40,225 bases of DNA from CAZMCH01 sp964564735 (GTDB taxonomy: Bacteria > Poribacteria > DTPJ01). This document shows, one piece after another, positions 24,981-34,181 of the stretch (its first letter is position 1; the number at the start of each line of letters is the position of its first letter). The DNA lies in the NCBI GenBank assembly GCA_964564735.1, contig CAZMCH010000030.1, positions 1 to 40,225 on the forward strand, written 5' to 3'. The notes under the pieces are model-generated. The model ran no database searches and had not been told where the DNA came from. It saw only the letters and a program-made list of their open reading frames with translations. A program made the translations under genes and the position numbers.

Positions 24981-25673
24981 ATGCGAAAAATCAAGGCACT
25001 ATCTTTTGATATGTATAGGACACTTATTAACACAAAAGATTTTCATGAACAGGCAGTTATTGAAATATTAACAATAAACAACTCTAATTCTATTGAGCCT
25101 GATAAGTTCCATTCAAGATGGGATGAAATTTATGATGAGGTTTATCTTGCAATAAAAGAAGATAAGTTTTTAAGACTTTATGATGTTAGCATAGAAAGTC
25201 TAAGATTGACCATGAAAGAGTTTGGTATAAAAGGCGATCCTGAAACAGGCGTAGAATTATGGTTAAAAAAATACGAAAAAGCTGAGTTATTTCCAGAAGT
25301 TGAAGAAGTGCTTAATATCCTATCAAAGAGATGCCCAATCATAATAACATCAAACGTCGATAATGATGATGCTGGTTATGCGATGCTTAGACAAAAAAAT
25401 CTGCCTGTTATTGCAACGATAACATCAGAAGATTCAAAGTCATATAAGCCAGATGGTAAGATATTTTATGATGCCCTTTCTGTATTAAAATGCCAACCTG
25501 AAAATGTCCTCCATATAGGCGATTCCCAAACTGCTGATGTATTAGGTGGAAATAAAGCAGGCATGTTGACCGCTTGGCTTAATAGACCACCTTTTAAGAA
25601 ACTAAGACAAGGTATTCCAAAACCAGATTACGAAATCAGTAATCTAAGGGAATTGCTTGATATTGTTAATTAA
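24981..25673 (+). CDS. HAD superfamily hydrolase (haloacid-dehalogenase type)
   Basis: The 230-residue protein shows motif I FDMYRTL with nucleophile Asp10, and Tyr12 in place of the second Asp, as in the L-2-haloacid dehalogenase branch (FDAYGTL). Motif II is IITSN, motif III Lys lies in SKSYKPDGKIF and motif IV is HIGDSQTADVLGG. A helical cap lies at about residues 18-95. It could dephosphorylate a small metabolite or dehalogenate; the Y in motif I does not decide this. AAAAAAGGA precedes the start. It lies 67 bp after the oxidoreductase, with the palindromic repeat between them. Confidence 0.85.
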   Translation: MRKIKALSFDMYRTLINTKDFHEQAVIEILTINNSNSIEPDKFHSRWDEIYDEVYLAIKEDKFLRLYDVSIESLRLTMKEFGIKGDPETGVELWLKKYEKAELFPEVEEVLNILSKRCPIIITSNVDNDDAGYAMLRQKNLPVIATITSEDSKSYKPDGKIFYDALSVLKCQPENVLHIGDSQTADVLGGNKAGMLTAWLNRPPFKKLRQGIPKPDYEISNLRELLDIVN

Positions 25674-25705
25674 ACGACTACTTTTATCTGCAATAATTAG
25701 GAATA

Positions 25706-26608
25706 TTAATCAAGCCTTTTCGCAAGTCCATAAGCAGTATCAACTAGCTTATAGTCAAAGTTTGTGTAAAATAATTGCGCCCGATAGTTTGTTATGTTGG
25801 TGCTGATTATTGCGTTTTTATAGCCAAGATTACTCATTTCCCAGAGAGTTCTCTGCAAGAGATAGCGACCCAAACCTTTGCCTTGCTCTTTCTCATCAAC
25901 ACCCAGCCATTTTGTAAAGAACGAGGTTTGTGCCTCTTTAGCACGATAGAATTCACCTAAAGAAATGTTATAGCATTCACCGATCTGATAATCATTGAGC
26001 AAAGCCTGAACATGTAAGTTGGGTAATGTGCCACCGCCATCTTTTTTTGTAACAACGATTTTTATCTGTTCATTTGGTAAAATCGGTTCAGTAATTTCAT
26101 ATTCAGGATAGCTTAAAAATACTTCACCTATGTCTTTTTCGTATTTATTCATGCAAAACAAGCCGTAAACATGCGCCATTTTATCAGATAGATAACCAAA
26201 ACCAAGATGGTAAAATCTATAATTGCTTGCATGTAGAAATGCCCATATCTGCGATACTCCAAGACCGCGCAAGTATTTTTCACACTCATCAAGAATTGCC
26301 TGACCAATTAGACGATGCCCTGATTTGTAAGTCAAAAAATGGATAAAGCCACCTTCCTTTGATTGACCAAATTGTTTAACTTCACCTATAGAGACTTGTG
26401 CAAACCCAAGAATTTTACTACCTTCTTCTCCGATTATGAGCTTTTCTGATCCTAGATTTGCGCCATCTTCCTGATTTATCCTATTTTTAATACCGTCTTG
26501 GAATTCGTCAGGTAAGACATGATAAAAATATGGAGTATCTTTTAATTGCTCATTATAGACATGAACTAGGTCTTTAGTTCCAATAATATCATTATGATAG
26601 ATTTTCAT
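25706..26608 (-). CDS. Tandem GNAT-fold N-acetyltransferase
   Basis: The 300-residue protein has two GNAT-like halves. The N-terminal half (about 45-150) has the beta-alpha order KILGFAQVSIG ... IGQAILDECEKYLRGLG ... YRFYHLGFGYLSD but lacks a clean acetyl-CoA loop. The C-terminal half (about 190-300) has motif A DEKEQGKGLGRYLLQ and the end motif NYRAQLFYTNFDY, and is probably the active one. GNATs transfer acetyl from acetyl-CoA to amines; the substrate is unknown. No strong ribosome binding site other than GGGGAAGGG is seen upstream. Confidence 0.8.
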   Translation of the reverse strand: MKIYHNDIIGTKDLVHVYNEQLKDTPYFYHVLPDEFQDGIKNRINQEDGANLGSEKLIIGEEGSKILGFAQVSIGEVKQFGQSKEGGFIHFLTYKSGHRLIGQAILDECEKYLRGLGVSQIWAFLHASNYRFYHLGFGYLSDKMAHVYGLFCMNKYEKDIGEVFLSYPEYEITEPILPNEQIKIVVTKKDGGGTLPNLHVQALLNDYQIGECYNISLGEFYRAKEAQTSFFTKWLGVDEKEQGKGLGRYLLQRTLWEMSNLGYKNAIISTNITNYRAQLFYTNFDYKLVDTAYGLAKRLD

Positions 26609-26660
26609 TTTCCCTTCCCCATAACTGCTTTTTTACCGCATAAAGCCTTTGAAAAGCATA

Positions 26661-27038
26661 TCACAACCCTTTTTTATCTGTAGATAGTCTTAAAATATGC
26701 CACGAAACAGGCACAACTATTACAAAAAGCAAAATCGGAACAAAAATAGTATATAAAAAGAGATACATAGAAATTCCAATAGTTAGCCATAATATTATAA
26801 GCGTTGACCATTTTGTTTTGGGATCGATCCTTTTTTCTCTATAATTTCTGATAATTTTGCCAAATACCTTATGATTTAGTAACCAAGAATGAAATCGCTG
26901 TGAACTTTTATAAAAACAGGAAACAGACAACAATAAAAAGGGAGTGGTTGGCAATAATGGAAGAAAAATACCTAAAACCCCTAAACCTAAAAAGGTGAAT
27001 CCTAATGATATTAGAATATATCTTTTTATTTTGACCAT
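26661..27038 (-). CDS. DUF454 (YbaN-like) inner-membrane protein
   Basis: The 125-residue protein has the DUF454 hallmark GVLGIFLPLLPTTPFLLLS at about 18-36, followed by CFYKSSQRFHSWLLNH. It has three to four predicted membrane helices. The family is widespread, of unknown function and often next to transport genes. It lies 52 bp upstream of the GNAT gene on the same strand, with no strong terminator between. Confidence 0.88.
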   Translation of the reverse strand: MVKIKRYILISLGFTFLGLGVLGIFLPLLPTTPFLLLSVSCFYKSSQRFHSWLLNHKVFGKIIRNYREKRIDPKTKWSTLIILWLTIGISMYLFLYTIFVPILLFVIVVPVSWHILRLSTDKKGL

Positions 27039-27067
27039 TTAGCTTTCTAACCTGCTTAATTTTGAAT

Positions 27068-27131
27068 AAAAAAGATTTTTCGCTCAGAATGACAGCGAAA
27101 TGTCACCATGAACAAAGTGAAGGGTCTTCTT
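27068..27131 (+). repeat. Dispersed repeat, copy 2
   Basis: This is the second copy of the element at 15532-15599, with AAAAAAGATT, TCAGAATGACA, TGTCACC-x-TGAAC-x-AAGTGAAGGGTCT. Its spacer between the two arms is longer (GCGAAA rather than TTTTT). It lies between the DUF454 gene and the formate dehydrogenase gene. Confidence 0.8.
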
Positions 27132-27404
27132 GGGCTAATATAAAAAAATATAATTTCCTATAAAATAAAATATAGCATAATCTTGATATAGGAATCAACA
27201 ATTATGGAAAGAGATTTAACAAAAAAACAGCAATTATATCAAGTAGCACCCAACAAATTGCTTGATATTTATACAAATTCATGATATTATAAAACGAAAA
27301 TAATATATTGACATACTATTTGTTTTAGTCAACATTTTTTTAAAATAGCAAAAACCAGATCAATTGGTTTTTTATACACATATACATAATAGGAGGTAAG
27401 ATAA
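27132..27404 (+). promoter_or_regulatory. Leader and promoter region of the formate dehydrogenase operon
   Basis: This is an AT-rich stretch without a gene. TTGACA at 27308-27313 is a perfect -35 box but the best -10 at 17 bases (AACATT) is poor, so an activator may be needed. AAAAACCA (27350-27357) and TGGTTTTT (27365-27372) form an 8-bp stem with a short U run, a possible attenuator. AGGAGGT at 27391-27397 is the ribosome binding site. TTGAC...GTCAA (27308-27331) is a spaced inverted repeat overlapping the promoter. Confidence 0.4.
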
Positions 27405-30104
27405 TTGGCAAAAGTTAAACTAACCATTGATGGTAAATCAGTGGAAGCAGAGCAAGGGATGACGATATTCCAAGCAGCAAAATTTGCTGGAATAGAGATT
27501 CCCCATCTTTGTTATCATGAAGCCTTGCCCCCAACAGGTGCATGCAGGATGTGTTTGGTAGAGGTTGAAGGTGCAAGAGGTCTTGTTACTTCATGCGGAT
27601 TTCAGGTAAGCGAAGGCATGGTTGTTAGAACTAATACCGAAGCACTAACCAAAGCGAGAAAGATGATTATTGAGTTACTTTTAACCGATCATCCTCTTGA
27701 TTGCATGACTTGTGAAAAGACAGGAAATTGCAAACTACAAGATTATGCTTATCAATATGGAATAATCAAGCCTCGTTTTGAAGGTGAGCGTCATGAGTAT
27801 CCTATCGATACATCAAATCCCTTCATAGTTCGAGATTTAAACAAATGTATTCTTTGTGGAAGATGTGTTGCTGCATGTAATGGTTTACAGGTATCAGAAG
27901 TATTAGAGTTCTCAAAAAGAGGTTTTGCATCAAAACTTATCGCCGATGATGACAAACCTTTACAGGATTCTACTTGCGTATTTTGTGGTCGTTGTGTATC
28001 TGTTTGCCCGGTTGGAGCATTAACAGAAAAACAAGGTATTGGCAAAGGGCGCATCTGGGAAACGAAGCAAGTCAGAACTATTTGCAACTACTGCGGATGT
28101 GGATGCACCCTTATCCTTCATGTGAGAGATGGCAAAATAATAAAGGTTACCTCCACAGAGGATTCCGCTGTTGCGCATGGTTCTTTATGTGTCAAGGGTA
28201 GATTTGGTTGGGACTTCATACATAGCCCAGAAAGACTAACCAAGCCACTAATAAAGAAAGATGGCGAATTTGTTGAGGCTTCTTGGGACGAGGCTTTGAG
28301 TCTGGTTGCGTCCAAATTCAGCGAAATAAAGAAGGAACATGGGGGCGATAGTCTCGCAGTGCTTGCCTCCGCTAAGTGTAGTAATGAGGAAAACTATCTT
28401 ATACAAAAGTTTGCCCGTGCTGTGCTTGGGACTAAGAATTTAGACCACTGCGCTCGTCTCTGACACTCCTCTACAGTAGCCGGTCTGGCTGCATCATTTG
28501 GTAGTGGAGCAATGACAAACTCAATAGACGAGATTAGTAATGCAGAAATGCTTCTTGTTATCGGTTCAAATACTACTGAAGCGCATCCCGTCATCGGAAG
28601 TATTATGAAACGGGCAGTCAAATTCAATAAAACAAAGCTGGTTGTTATTGATCCAAGAACTATTGAATTGGCTGAATGGTCAGATATTCATCTCAAACCA
28701 AGATTTGGAACTGATGTCGCATATCTTAATGGTTTGATGAATGTCATAATCAGCGAAGATTTATATGATAAGCAATATGTTGAGGAACGAACAGAAGGCT
28801 TTGAAGAACTTAAAAAGACCGTTGAGAAATATACACCTGAGTATGTAGAGGAAATAACTGGAATTCCAGCAGATGATCTCCGAAAAGTAGCAAGATTATA
28901 TGCAACAACAGAGAAAGCAATGATCTGCTATACAATGGGTATAACTCAACATACAACAGGAACCGATAACGTCAAGTCAATAGCTAACCTTGCTATGTTG
29001 ACAGGTCATGTCGGTAAAGAAAGCACAGGCGTTAATCCATTAAGAGGACAAAGCAATGTTCAGGGTGCATGTGATATGGGTTGCCTACCTAATGTATTCC
29101 CTGGCTATCAAAGAACAACTGACCAAGCTGTTGTAGAAAAATTTGAGAAGGCTTGGGGAGTAAGCTTACAAAACGGAATTGGATTAACTATCGTTGAGAT
29201 TATGCACGGAGCCCATGAAGGCACAATAAAGGGATTGTATGTCATGGGTGAAAATCCCGTCCTCAGCGATCCTGATAGCAATTTTGTAAGAAAAGCCCTT
29301 GAGGATGTTGAATTCCTTGTCGTTCAAGATATTTTCATGTCTGAGACTGCGGAACTTGCTGATGTGGTTCTTCCCGCAGCAACATTTGTAGAAAAAGAAG
29401 GAACTTTAACCAATACCGAAAGGCGAGTCCAATTATGGCGAAAAGCAATTGAACCGCCCGGAGAAGCCCGTCCCGATTGGAAGATCATATCTGATATTTC
29501 ATCACGTATGGGCTATGAGATGAAATATGAATCGACTTCGCAAATTATGGAAGAAATCGCCAGTGTTACACCAAGCTATGGTGGTATGAGCTATGATCGC
29601 CTTGAGGGTGAGGGATTGCAGTGGCCTTGTCTAAATAAAGAACATCCGGGAACGAAGTTTCTGCATAAAGACAAATTTACAAGAGGGCTTGGATTATTCC
29701 ATGCCATTGAGTTTATACCGCCTTTTGAATTGCCTGATGATGAATATCCTTTTGTTCTTAGCACTGGAAGAATACTTTATCATTTCCATACTGGAACTAT
29801 AAGTAGAAGATCAGAAGGCATTAACGAATTAGTTCCAGAGGGAACTGCTGACATTAATCCTGCTGATGCCAAAGAACTTGGAATATCCGATGGTGATATT
29901 GCTACAATATCATCTAGGAGAGGAACGGTTACCGCAAAGATCAAGGTAACAAGGAAGTCACCAAAAGGTTCAGTTTTTATGACTTTCCATTTCAAAGAGG
30001 CGGCTGCTAACCTATTAACAGTCAGTGCTTTGGATCCTATAGCCAAGATTCCTGAATACAAGGTTTGCGCTGTTAAGATTGAGCCTGTTGGTGTATTAGT
30101 TTAA
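27405..30104 (+). CDS. fdhA: Selenocysteine-containing formate dehydrogenase, catalytic subunit
   Basis: This is one gene read through an in-frame TGA at 28461. It oxidises formate to CO2 at a Mo/W-bis-MGD centre. Start is TTG with AGGAGGT seven bases upstream. The 899 residues carry, in order: a NuoG-like [2Fe-2S] domain (Cys36, 47, 50, 64), a [4Fe-4S] with His96, Cys100, 103, 109, two ferredoxin clusters (Cys148-158 and Cys191-201), the molybdopterin-domain [4Fe-4S] (Cys227, 230, 234, 262), and residue 353, encoded by UGA, in HCARL-U-HSSTVAGL, the position of the Cys/Sec ligand. A SECIS hairpin follows directly. The C-terminal third ends with a molybdopterin dinucleotide-binding domain. No NuoE/NuoF-like diaphorase partner lies in the window. 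Confidence 0.92.
28461..28509 (+). promoter_or_regulatory. Bacterial SECIS element after the UGA codon of fdhA
   Basis: Immediately after TGA (28461-28463), GTAGCC (28476-28481) pairs with GGCTGC (28487-28492) around the apical loop GGTCT, the loop used in the E. coli fdhF SECIS and bound by SelB. A lower helix pairs CTCCTCTAC (28466-28474) with GTAGTGGAG (28501-28509), eight of nine positions. The 18-nt distance to the loop is in the bacterial range. Confidence 0.88.
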
Positions 30105-30122
30105 TCATATTAAGGTTGAGTG

Positions 30123-30926
30123 ATGTCCATAGAAAAATTTGAGGATGTTTCCATAATCCGAATAGATACAGATGGTCGGACAAAGCAAGATGATATTGTC
30201 ATTAAGGAACATGCCTTGACAATAACGCTCAGTGATGGCAAATTTGTCAAGGACAGGGCTTATGTGACAATATTTTGTAGTCCGACTGATCTGGAATATC
30301 TTGGTCTTGGATTTCTGCTATCTGATGATATTATTAGCTCAATTGATGATGTTGAGTCAATAAACCTATCTGAGGATGGCAGTATCCTCGATATTCATGT
30401 CAAAGAAAAAGCAAATCTACCAGAAAAACTTCTGACTAAAAGAGATGTAACTTCTGGTTGTGGACGAAACTCAACCCCACGAGACTTGCTAGAAGCCAGC
30501 AAAATTCAAAAGGTTGAATCCGATATAATGGTGTTTTCTGACACTATAATCAGGTTTTCTAGCGAGTTTCAATCAATGTCTGATCTCTATAAATCCACCG
30601 GAGGAACGCATGCATCAGCATTATGTAATAAAGACAATATCCTTATATTCAAAGAAGATATTGGACGACATAACGCTGTTGACAAAGTGTTTGGTGAATG
30701 TCTAACAAAAGGCATCCAGACAGAAGATAAAATAATCCTTACGAGTGGGCGTATATCATCCGAAATGCTGATCAAATCCGCAAAACGTCATATCCCTATC
30801 GTTGTATCCAGATCAGCACCAACAAGCATGGCTCTTGAATTTGCAAAAAAAGCGAACATAACGCTTGTCGGTTTTGCTCGTGGAAGAAGGATGAATATAT
30901 ACTCACACGATTACAGGATCGAATAA
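30123..30926 (+). CDS. fdhD: Formate dehydrogenase accessory sulfurtransferase FdhD
   Basis: FdhD passes sulfur from a cysteine desulfurase to the Mo/W centre and is needed for FDH activity. The 267-residue protein contains VTSGCGRNSTP, the FdhD cysteine loop; this copy has one Cys (near residue 118) where E. coli has C-x-x-C. It also has STGGTHASALC, FKEDIGRHNAVDKV and TSGRISSEMLIK, all diagnostic. I prefer ATG at 30123 over GTG at 30120. It starts 18 bp after fdhA, in the same operon. Confidence 0.93.
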   Translation: MSIEKFEDVSIIRIDTDGRTKQDDIVIKEHALTITLSDGKFVKDRAYVTIFCSPTDLEYLGLGFLLSDDIISSIDDVESINLSEDGSILDIHVKEKANLPEKLLTKRDVTSGCGRNSTPRDLLEASKIQKVESDIMVFSDTIIRFSSEFQSMSDLYKSTGGTHASALCNKDNILIFKEDIGRHNAVDKVFGECLTKGIQTEDKIILTSGRISSEMLIKSAKRHIPIVVSRSAPTSMALEFAKKANITLVGFARGRRMNIYSHDYRIE

Positions 30927-30931
30927 TCATA

Positions 30932-31546
30932 ATGGAATTTACTGGAGTAATACTAGCTGGTGGAAAAAGCAGGAGATTGGGCTATAAAACAAAAGCTCTT
31001 TTACAAGTTGGCGGTAAAAGAATAATAGAACGTGTTTTGGATGCGGTTTATGGCGTAACTGATAAGGTTATATTGATCACAAACACCCCTGATGACTACG
31101 AATATCTAGATTTAGCTATGTTTGGCGATATTATACCTGATTCGGGACCTATTGGCGGTATATTCACTGGAATTGTTAATTCACAAACTCACCAAAACAT
31201 AATTATTGCATGTGATATGCCATTTATCAAATCTGAATTACTGGAATTACTTATATTACAAAGTGATGGATATGATATTGTAATTCCAGAGACGATTGAT
31301 GGTTATCATCCTTTATGTGCGGTTTATTCCAAAAACTGCATAAAGCCAGCAGAATTTCTCATTAAGAATAAAAGTCTAAAAGTTACTAACCTTTTTCAAT
31401 ATGTTCGGGTAAATAAGGTTATTTTTGATGAAAATAGCCCTTATTATACACAAAATATGCTCTTTAATGTAAATACAGAAGAAGATTACATAAAAGCAGA
31501 AAACATTGCGGAAATAATTGAGGCATCAAAGTTTAGTCAATGTTAA
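30932..31546 (+). CDS. mobA: Molybdenum cofactor guanylyltransferase MobA
   Basis: MobA adds GMP to molybdopterin to form the dinucleotide cofactor that fdhA binds. The 204 residues match the family length. The N-terminal nucleotide loop is LAGGKSRRLGYKTKALL, followed by DSGPIGGIFTGI and ACDMPFIKSELLELL. Start ATG lies 5 bp after the fdhD stop, within the same operon. YHPLCAVYSKNCIKPAEFLI in the C-terminal half is also typical. The neighbourhood fits its role as a dedicated cofactor-maturation gene for the formate dehydrogenase. Confidence 0.9.
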   Translation: MEFTGVILAGGKSRRLGYKTKALLQVGGKRIIERVLDAVYGVTDKVILITNTPDDYEYLDLAMFGDIIPDSGPIGGIFTGIVNSQTHQNIIIACDMPFIKSELLELLILQSDGYDIVIPETIDGYHPLCAVYSKNCIKPAEFLIKNKSLKVTNLFQYVRVNKVIFDENSPYYTQNMLFNVNTEEDYIKAENIAEIIEASKFSQC

Positions 31547-31570
31547 ATATACATGGGAGGATAGTAGGGA

Positions 31571-32785
31571 ATGGGTAATAATGTATCAACTAAGGGAAGA
31601 TGGATCGTAGCCATATCAGGTATCATTATGATGGTCTTGCTTGGAACGGTCTATGGATGGAGTGTTTTCAAAAAGCCCTTGATGGAAAGTCATGGCTGGA
31701 CAGGACCCCAAGTAGGCATGGCATTTACAATAGCTATATTCTGTATCGGTTTGTCAGCCGCATTTGGCGGAAAATTTGTTGACAAGGCTGGTGCAAGAAA
31801 GGTTGCATCTCTAGCGGCGATATTATTTGGTATTGGCACGCTTCTTACTGGTTTGGCTGATAGCATTGGTAGTCTTTGGTTACTATATTTAGGTTATGGT
31901 CTAATAGCTGGTGTTGGCAATGGACTTGGTTATATAACGCCAATTGCTGTTTTGGTCAGATGGTTTCCTGATAAAAGAGGCTTGATAACGGGTCTTTGCG
32001 TTATGGGATTTGGCTTTGGTGCAGCGATATTGGGTCAAGTTGCCCCATTGGTTATTCCAAGCATTGGAGTTTCTGGAACATTCTATTTATTTGGTGCGAT
32101 ATATCTTGTTGTTTTGCTTATCGTTGCCCAAAAAATCAACAATCCACCTGCGGATTGGGTTGTTCCAGCAGCGGCTAAGAAAGCCCCACCCGCTGTTAAA
32201 GAATCGGTTGATCTAAAAGGTGCAATGAAAATGTATCAGTTCTATTTGCTTTGGCTGATACTATTTATTAATGTTACTTCTGGAATTGCGTTAATAAGTA
32301 ATCTATCGCCAATGGCTCAAAGCCAAATCGGGCTTACTGCTGTAACAGCAGGAACGATAGTTTTTATTACATCAATGTTTAATGGTCTAGGAAGAATATT
32401 CTGGGCTTCGTTGTCTGATAAATTAGGAAGAAAGCTTGTCTTCCTTTTGATATTAGGAACACAGATACCATTGTTTATACTACTGCCAAGTGTATCTTCT
32501 GCTGTTTTGTTCACCATACTTTGTTGCTATATTCTAGCTTGCTATGGTGGAGGCTTTGCAACAATGCCATCATTTGCGGCTGATACGTTTGGACCAAAGA
32601 ACATGGGTAATATATATGGCAAGATTCTATTGGCATGGGGTATTGCTGGTGTTGTTGGACCAATTCTAATGGAACGCATTAAAGTTGCAACTGACAGCTT
32701 TGCTGTAGCATTATATATTGCCGCAGGAATGTTAGCTGTTGGATTTATACTTGCTTTATTATATCGCAGACCTGCACAAAACTAG
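31571..32785 (+). CDS. MFS transporter, oxalate/formate antiporter (OFA) family
   Basis: The 404-residue protein has 12 predicted membrane helices. The N-terminal GTVYGWSVFKKPLMESHGWT, then FGGKFVDKAGARKVA between helices 2 and 3, GVGNGLGYITPIAVLVRWFPDKRG, and the C-terminal AADTFGPKNMGNIYGKILLAW are typical of the OFA family. Members carry oxalate, formate or other small carboxylates. Its place as the last gene of the formate dehydrogenase operon suggests formate or a related monocarboxylate as substrate. A GGGAGG ribosome binding site precedes the ATG. A terminator closes the operon. Confidence 0.88.
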   Translation: MGNNVSTKGRWIVAISGIIMMVLLGTVYGWSVFKKPLMESHGWTGPQVGMAFTIAIFCIGLSAAFGGKFVDKAGARKVASLAAILFGIGTLLTGLADSIGSLWLLYLGYGLIAGVGNGLGYITPIAVLVRWFPDKRGLITGLCVMGFGFGAAILGQVAPLVIPSIGVSGTFYLFGAIYLVVLLIVAQKINNPPADWVVPAAAKKAPPAVKESVDLKGAMKMYQFYLLWLILFINVTSGIALISNLSPMAQSQIGLTAVTAGTIVFITSMFNGLGRIFWASLSDKLGRKLVFLLILGTQIPLFILLPSVSSAVLFTILCCYILACYGGGFATMPSFAADTFGPKNMGNIYGKILLAWGIAGVVGPILMERIKVATDSFAVALYIAAGMLAVGFILALLYRRPAQN

Positions 32786-32797
32786 AAATCTGAAAAC

Positions 32798-32830
32798 AAA
32801 TGGGACATGTTATTTTATGTCCCATTTTTA
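32798..32830 (+). terminator. Intrinsic terminator of the formate operon
   Basis: AAATGGGACAT (32798-32808) pairs perfectly with ATGTCCCATTT (32817-32827) around an 8-base loop, ending in TTTTT. Confidence 0.85.
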
Positions 32831-32872
32831 TATCTATATCCTGCCTCATTTAATTGATAGCTATTTGGCAAT

Positions 32873-34075
32873 TTATGCCTCCTCGCTATCTCCATTAATT
32901 GAATCCTCTTCTTCATCCAGCGAAGCGACATGTATATAACGCTTAGGAAAGAAAGCAAAATTGGCAATTACAGTTGGGATTACAGCACTTGCAATGACTG
33001 CCGCTACTAAGAAGGAATATTGATCTTGATCGATTATATTATTTGATAGACCATACAAAGCAGAGATTGTGCCAAAAGTAAGTCCAGTTGACATCATAAG
33101 CGTATAATACCATCTCTCTGAACGTTCTTTGTAGAAAGGACTAATTATAGGATATAGACCAAAAATTTTGGAGACCACTTTACCTGCAAATAATGCTAGG
33201 AATACAACTGGAGCCGTTATCAAAACTGGGAGCGAAACTAATGATCCAGCACGTATAAAATAAAACGGGGTTAAGAAGCCAACTGTAAGTGTTCGCAATC
33301 GCCTTAACCATTGATGTTCATTAGTAACAAATTCAGCCAAAAGCATACCAGCTATATATGCAGGCAAAACAGCCTCACTACCAGACCACAAAGCAATAGC
33401 ACCAAGCCCAAATAACACAAGGACTACCCATTTTGTTCGAATAGCTGCGGTTCTATTACCATATATTTTTGTTAAAAATGAAGTAATATAAGGGAATAAA
33501 GCCAGTATTATCACACTGGAAACAACAAAAACAAGAGTTTTATATGTAAATGGAGCAAATAAAAGTCCAAGCGCTATTACTGTTCCAAGATCATTGATAA
33601 AACATGCCCCTAAGATACCTTTGCCAAAATCTGTCTTATTTAAACCAGTCTCTAACATTACCGCATAAACTACCGCCATTGATGTCGTAGATAAAGCGAC
33701 TCCCGCCAACCAACTTGATTGAGTTTCCCAATGAAGTATGAACTTTGCCAAAGCAGCGCATCCCAGAAATGGTGCCAAAAATCCAAACAAGCCAACAATA
33801 AAAACTTCTTTCTTTTTGGCTTTCATAACTTTCGGATCAAGTTCCGCTCCTGCCAAAAATGTGAGTAAAACGGCGCCTGAGCCTGCCAAAAAACGAAGCC
33901 ACTCAAGATTACCTCCGAGTGCATTTGAACCGAAAAAATGATTGGCAATCGTGCCGGCTATGATTCCAACGCAAATCTCAACAAGAGCAATGGATATTCT
34001 AATGTGATAAGCAATGATTGTGGACAGAACACCCAGTCCAAGCCAAAGTGCGGCTATTGCATAAATTCTTTCCAT
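32873..34075 (-). CDS. CPA2-type cation:proton antiporter under fluoride riboswitch control
   Basis: The 400-residue membrane protein has about 12 helices and the CPA2 (Kef/NhaS-like) motifs: FLAGAELDPKVM at 73-84 and the ion-site pair Asn161-Asp162 in FINDLGTV, with TLMMSTGLTFGTISALYGL near 330-348. It lacks a Kef-type C-terminal RCK domain, ending in a short acidic tail (LDEEEDSINGDSEE). It probably exchanges Na+ or K+ for H+. Antiporters of this kind are a known fluoride-riboswitch target, presumably because HF entry acidifies the cell. A fluoride riboswitch with terminator directly precedes it, and AAGGAAG is its ribosome binding site. It is the second gene of the operon. Confidence 0.9.
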   Translation of the reverse strand: MERIYAIAALWLGLGVLSTIIAYHIRISIALVEICVGIIAGTIANHFFGSNALGGNLEWLRFLAGSGAVLLTFLAGAELDPKVMKAKKKEVFIVGLFGFLAPFLGCAALAKFILHWETQSSWLAGVALSTTSMAVVYAVMLETGLNKTDFGKGILGACFINDLGTVIALGLLFAPFTYKTLVFVVSSVIILALFPYITSFLTKIYGNRTAAIRTKWVVLVLFGLGAIALWSGSEAVLPAYIAGMLLAEFVTNEHQWLRRLRTLTVGFLTPFYFIRAGSLVSLPVLITAPVVFLALFAGKVVSKIFGLYPIISPFYKERSERWYYTLMMSTGLTFGTISALYGLSNNIIDQDQYSFLVAAVIASAVIPTVIANFAFFPKRYIHVASLDEEEDSINGDSEEA

Positions 34076-34091
34076 AAAAACTTCCTTTCAT

Positions 34092-34168
34092 AAAAAAACC
34101 TCTACCTAATTGGTAGAGGTCATTAGCCTATGGTTTAAGCCTTTTAGGGTGAACCTCATCACCCTATA
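34092..34168 (-). promoter_or_regulatory. Fluoride riboswitch B with overlapping terminator
   Basis: On the minus strand, GGGUGAUGAGGUUCACCC (complement of 34147-34164) forms the first stem-loop. GGCUU/AGGCU forms the second, then UAAUGACCUCUACC follows. The loop GAGGU can pair with ACCUC as the pseudoknot. These are the fluoride (crcB) aptamer landmarks. The 3' part CCUCUACC also pairs with GGUAGAGG (complement of 34099-34106) followed by seven Us: a terminator competing with the aptamer. Fluoride binding should prevent termination. It starts only 13-16 bases after the stop of the upstream gene, so it has no promoter of its own. Confidence 0.9.
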
Positions 34169-34181
34169 AATTTTAGATTTG

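Noticed and set aside
28512..30104. A separate gene for the C-terminal two-thirds of the formate dehydrogenase
   Set aside because: It is the continuation of fdhA after the selenocysteine UGA. The sequence between 28461 and 28512 encodes family-conserved residues and a SECIS hairpin.
34092..34120. Simple intergenic terminator between the 142-residue gene and the antiporter gene
   Set aside because: The stem shares bases with a complete fluoride aptamer immediately upstream on the minus strand, so it is the expression platform of a riboswitch.
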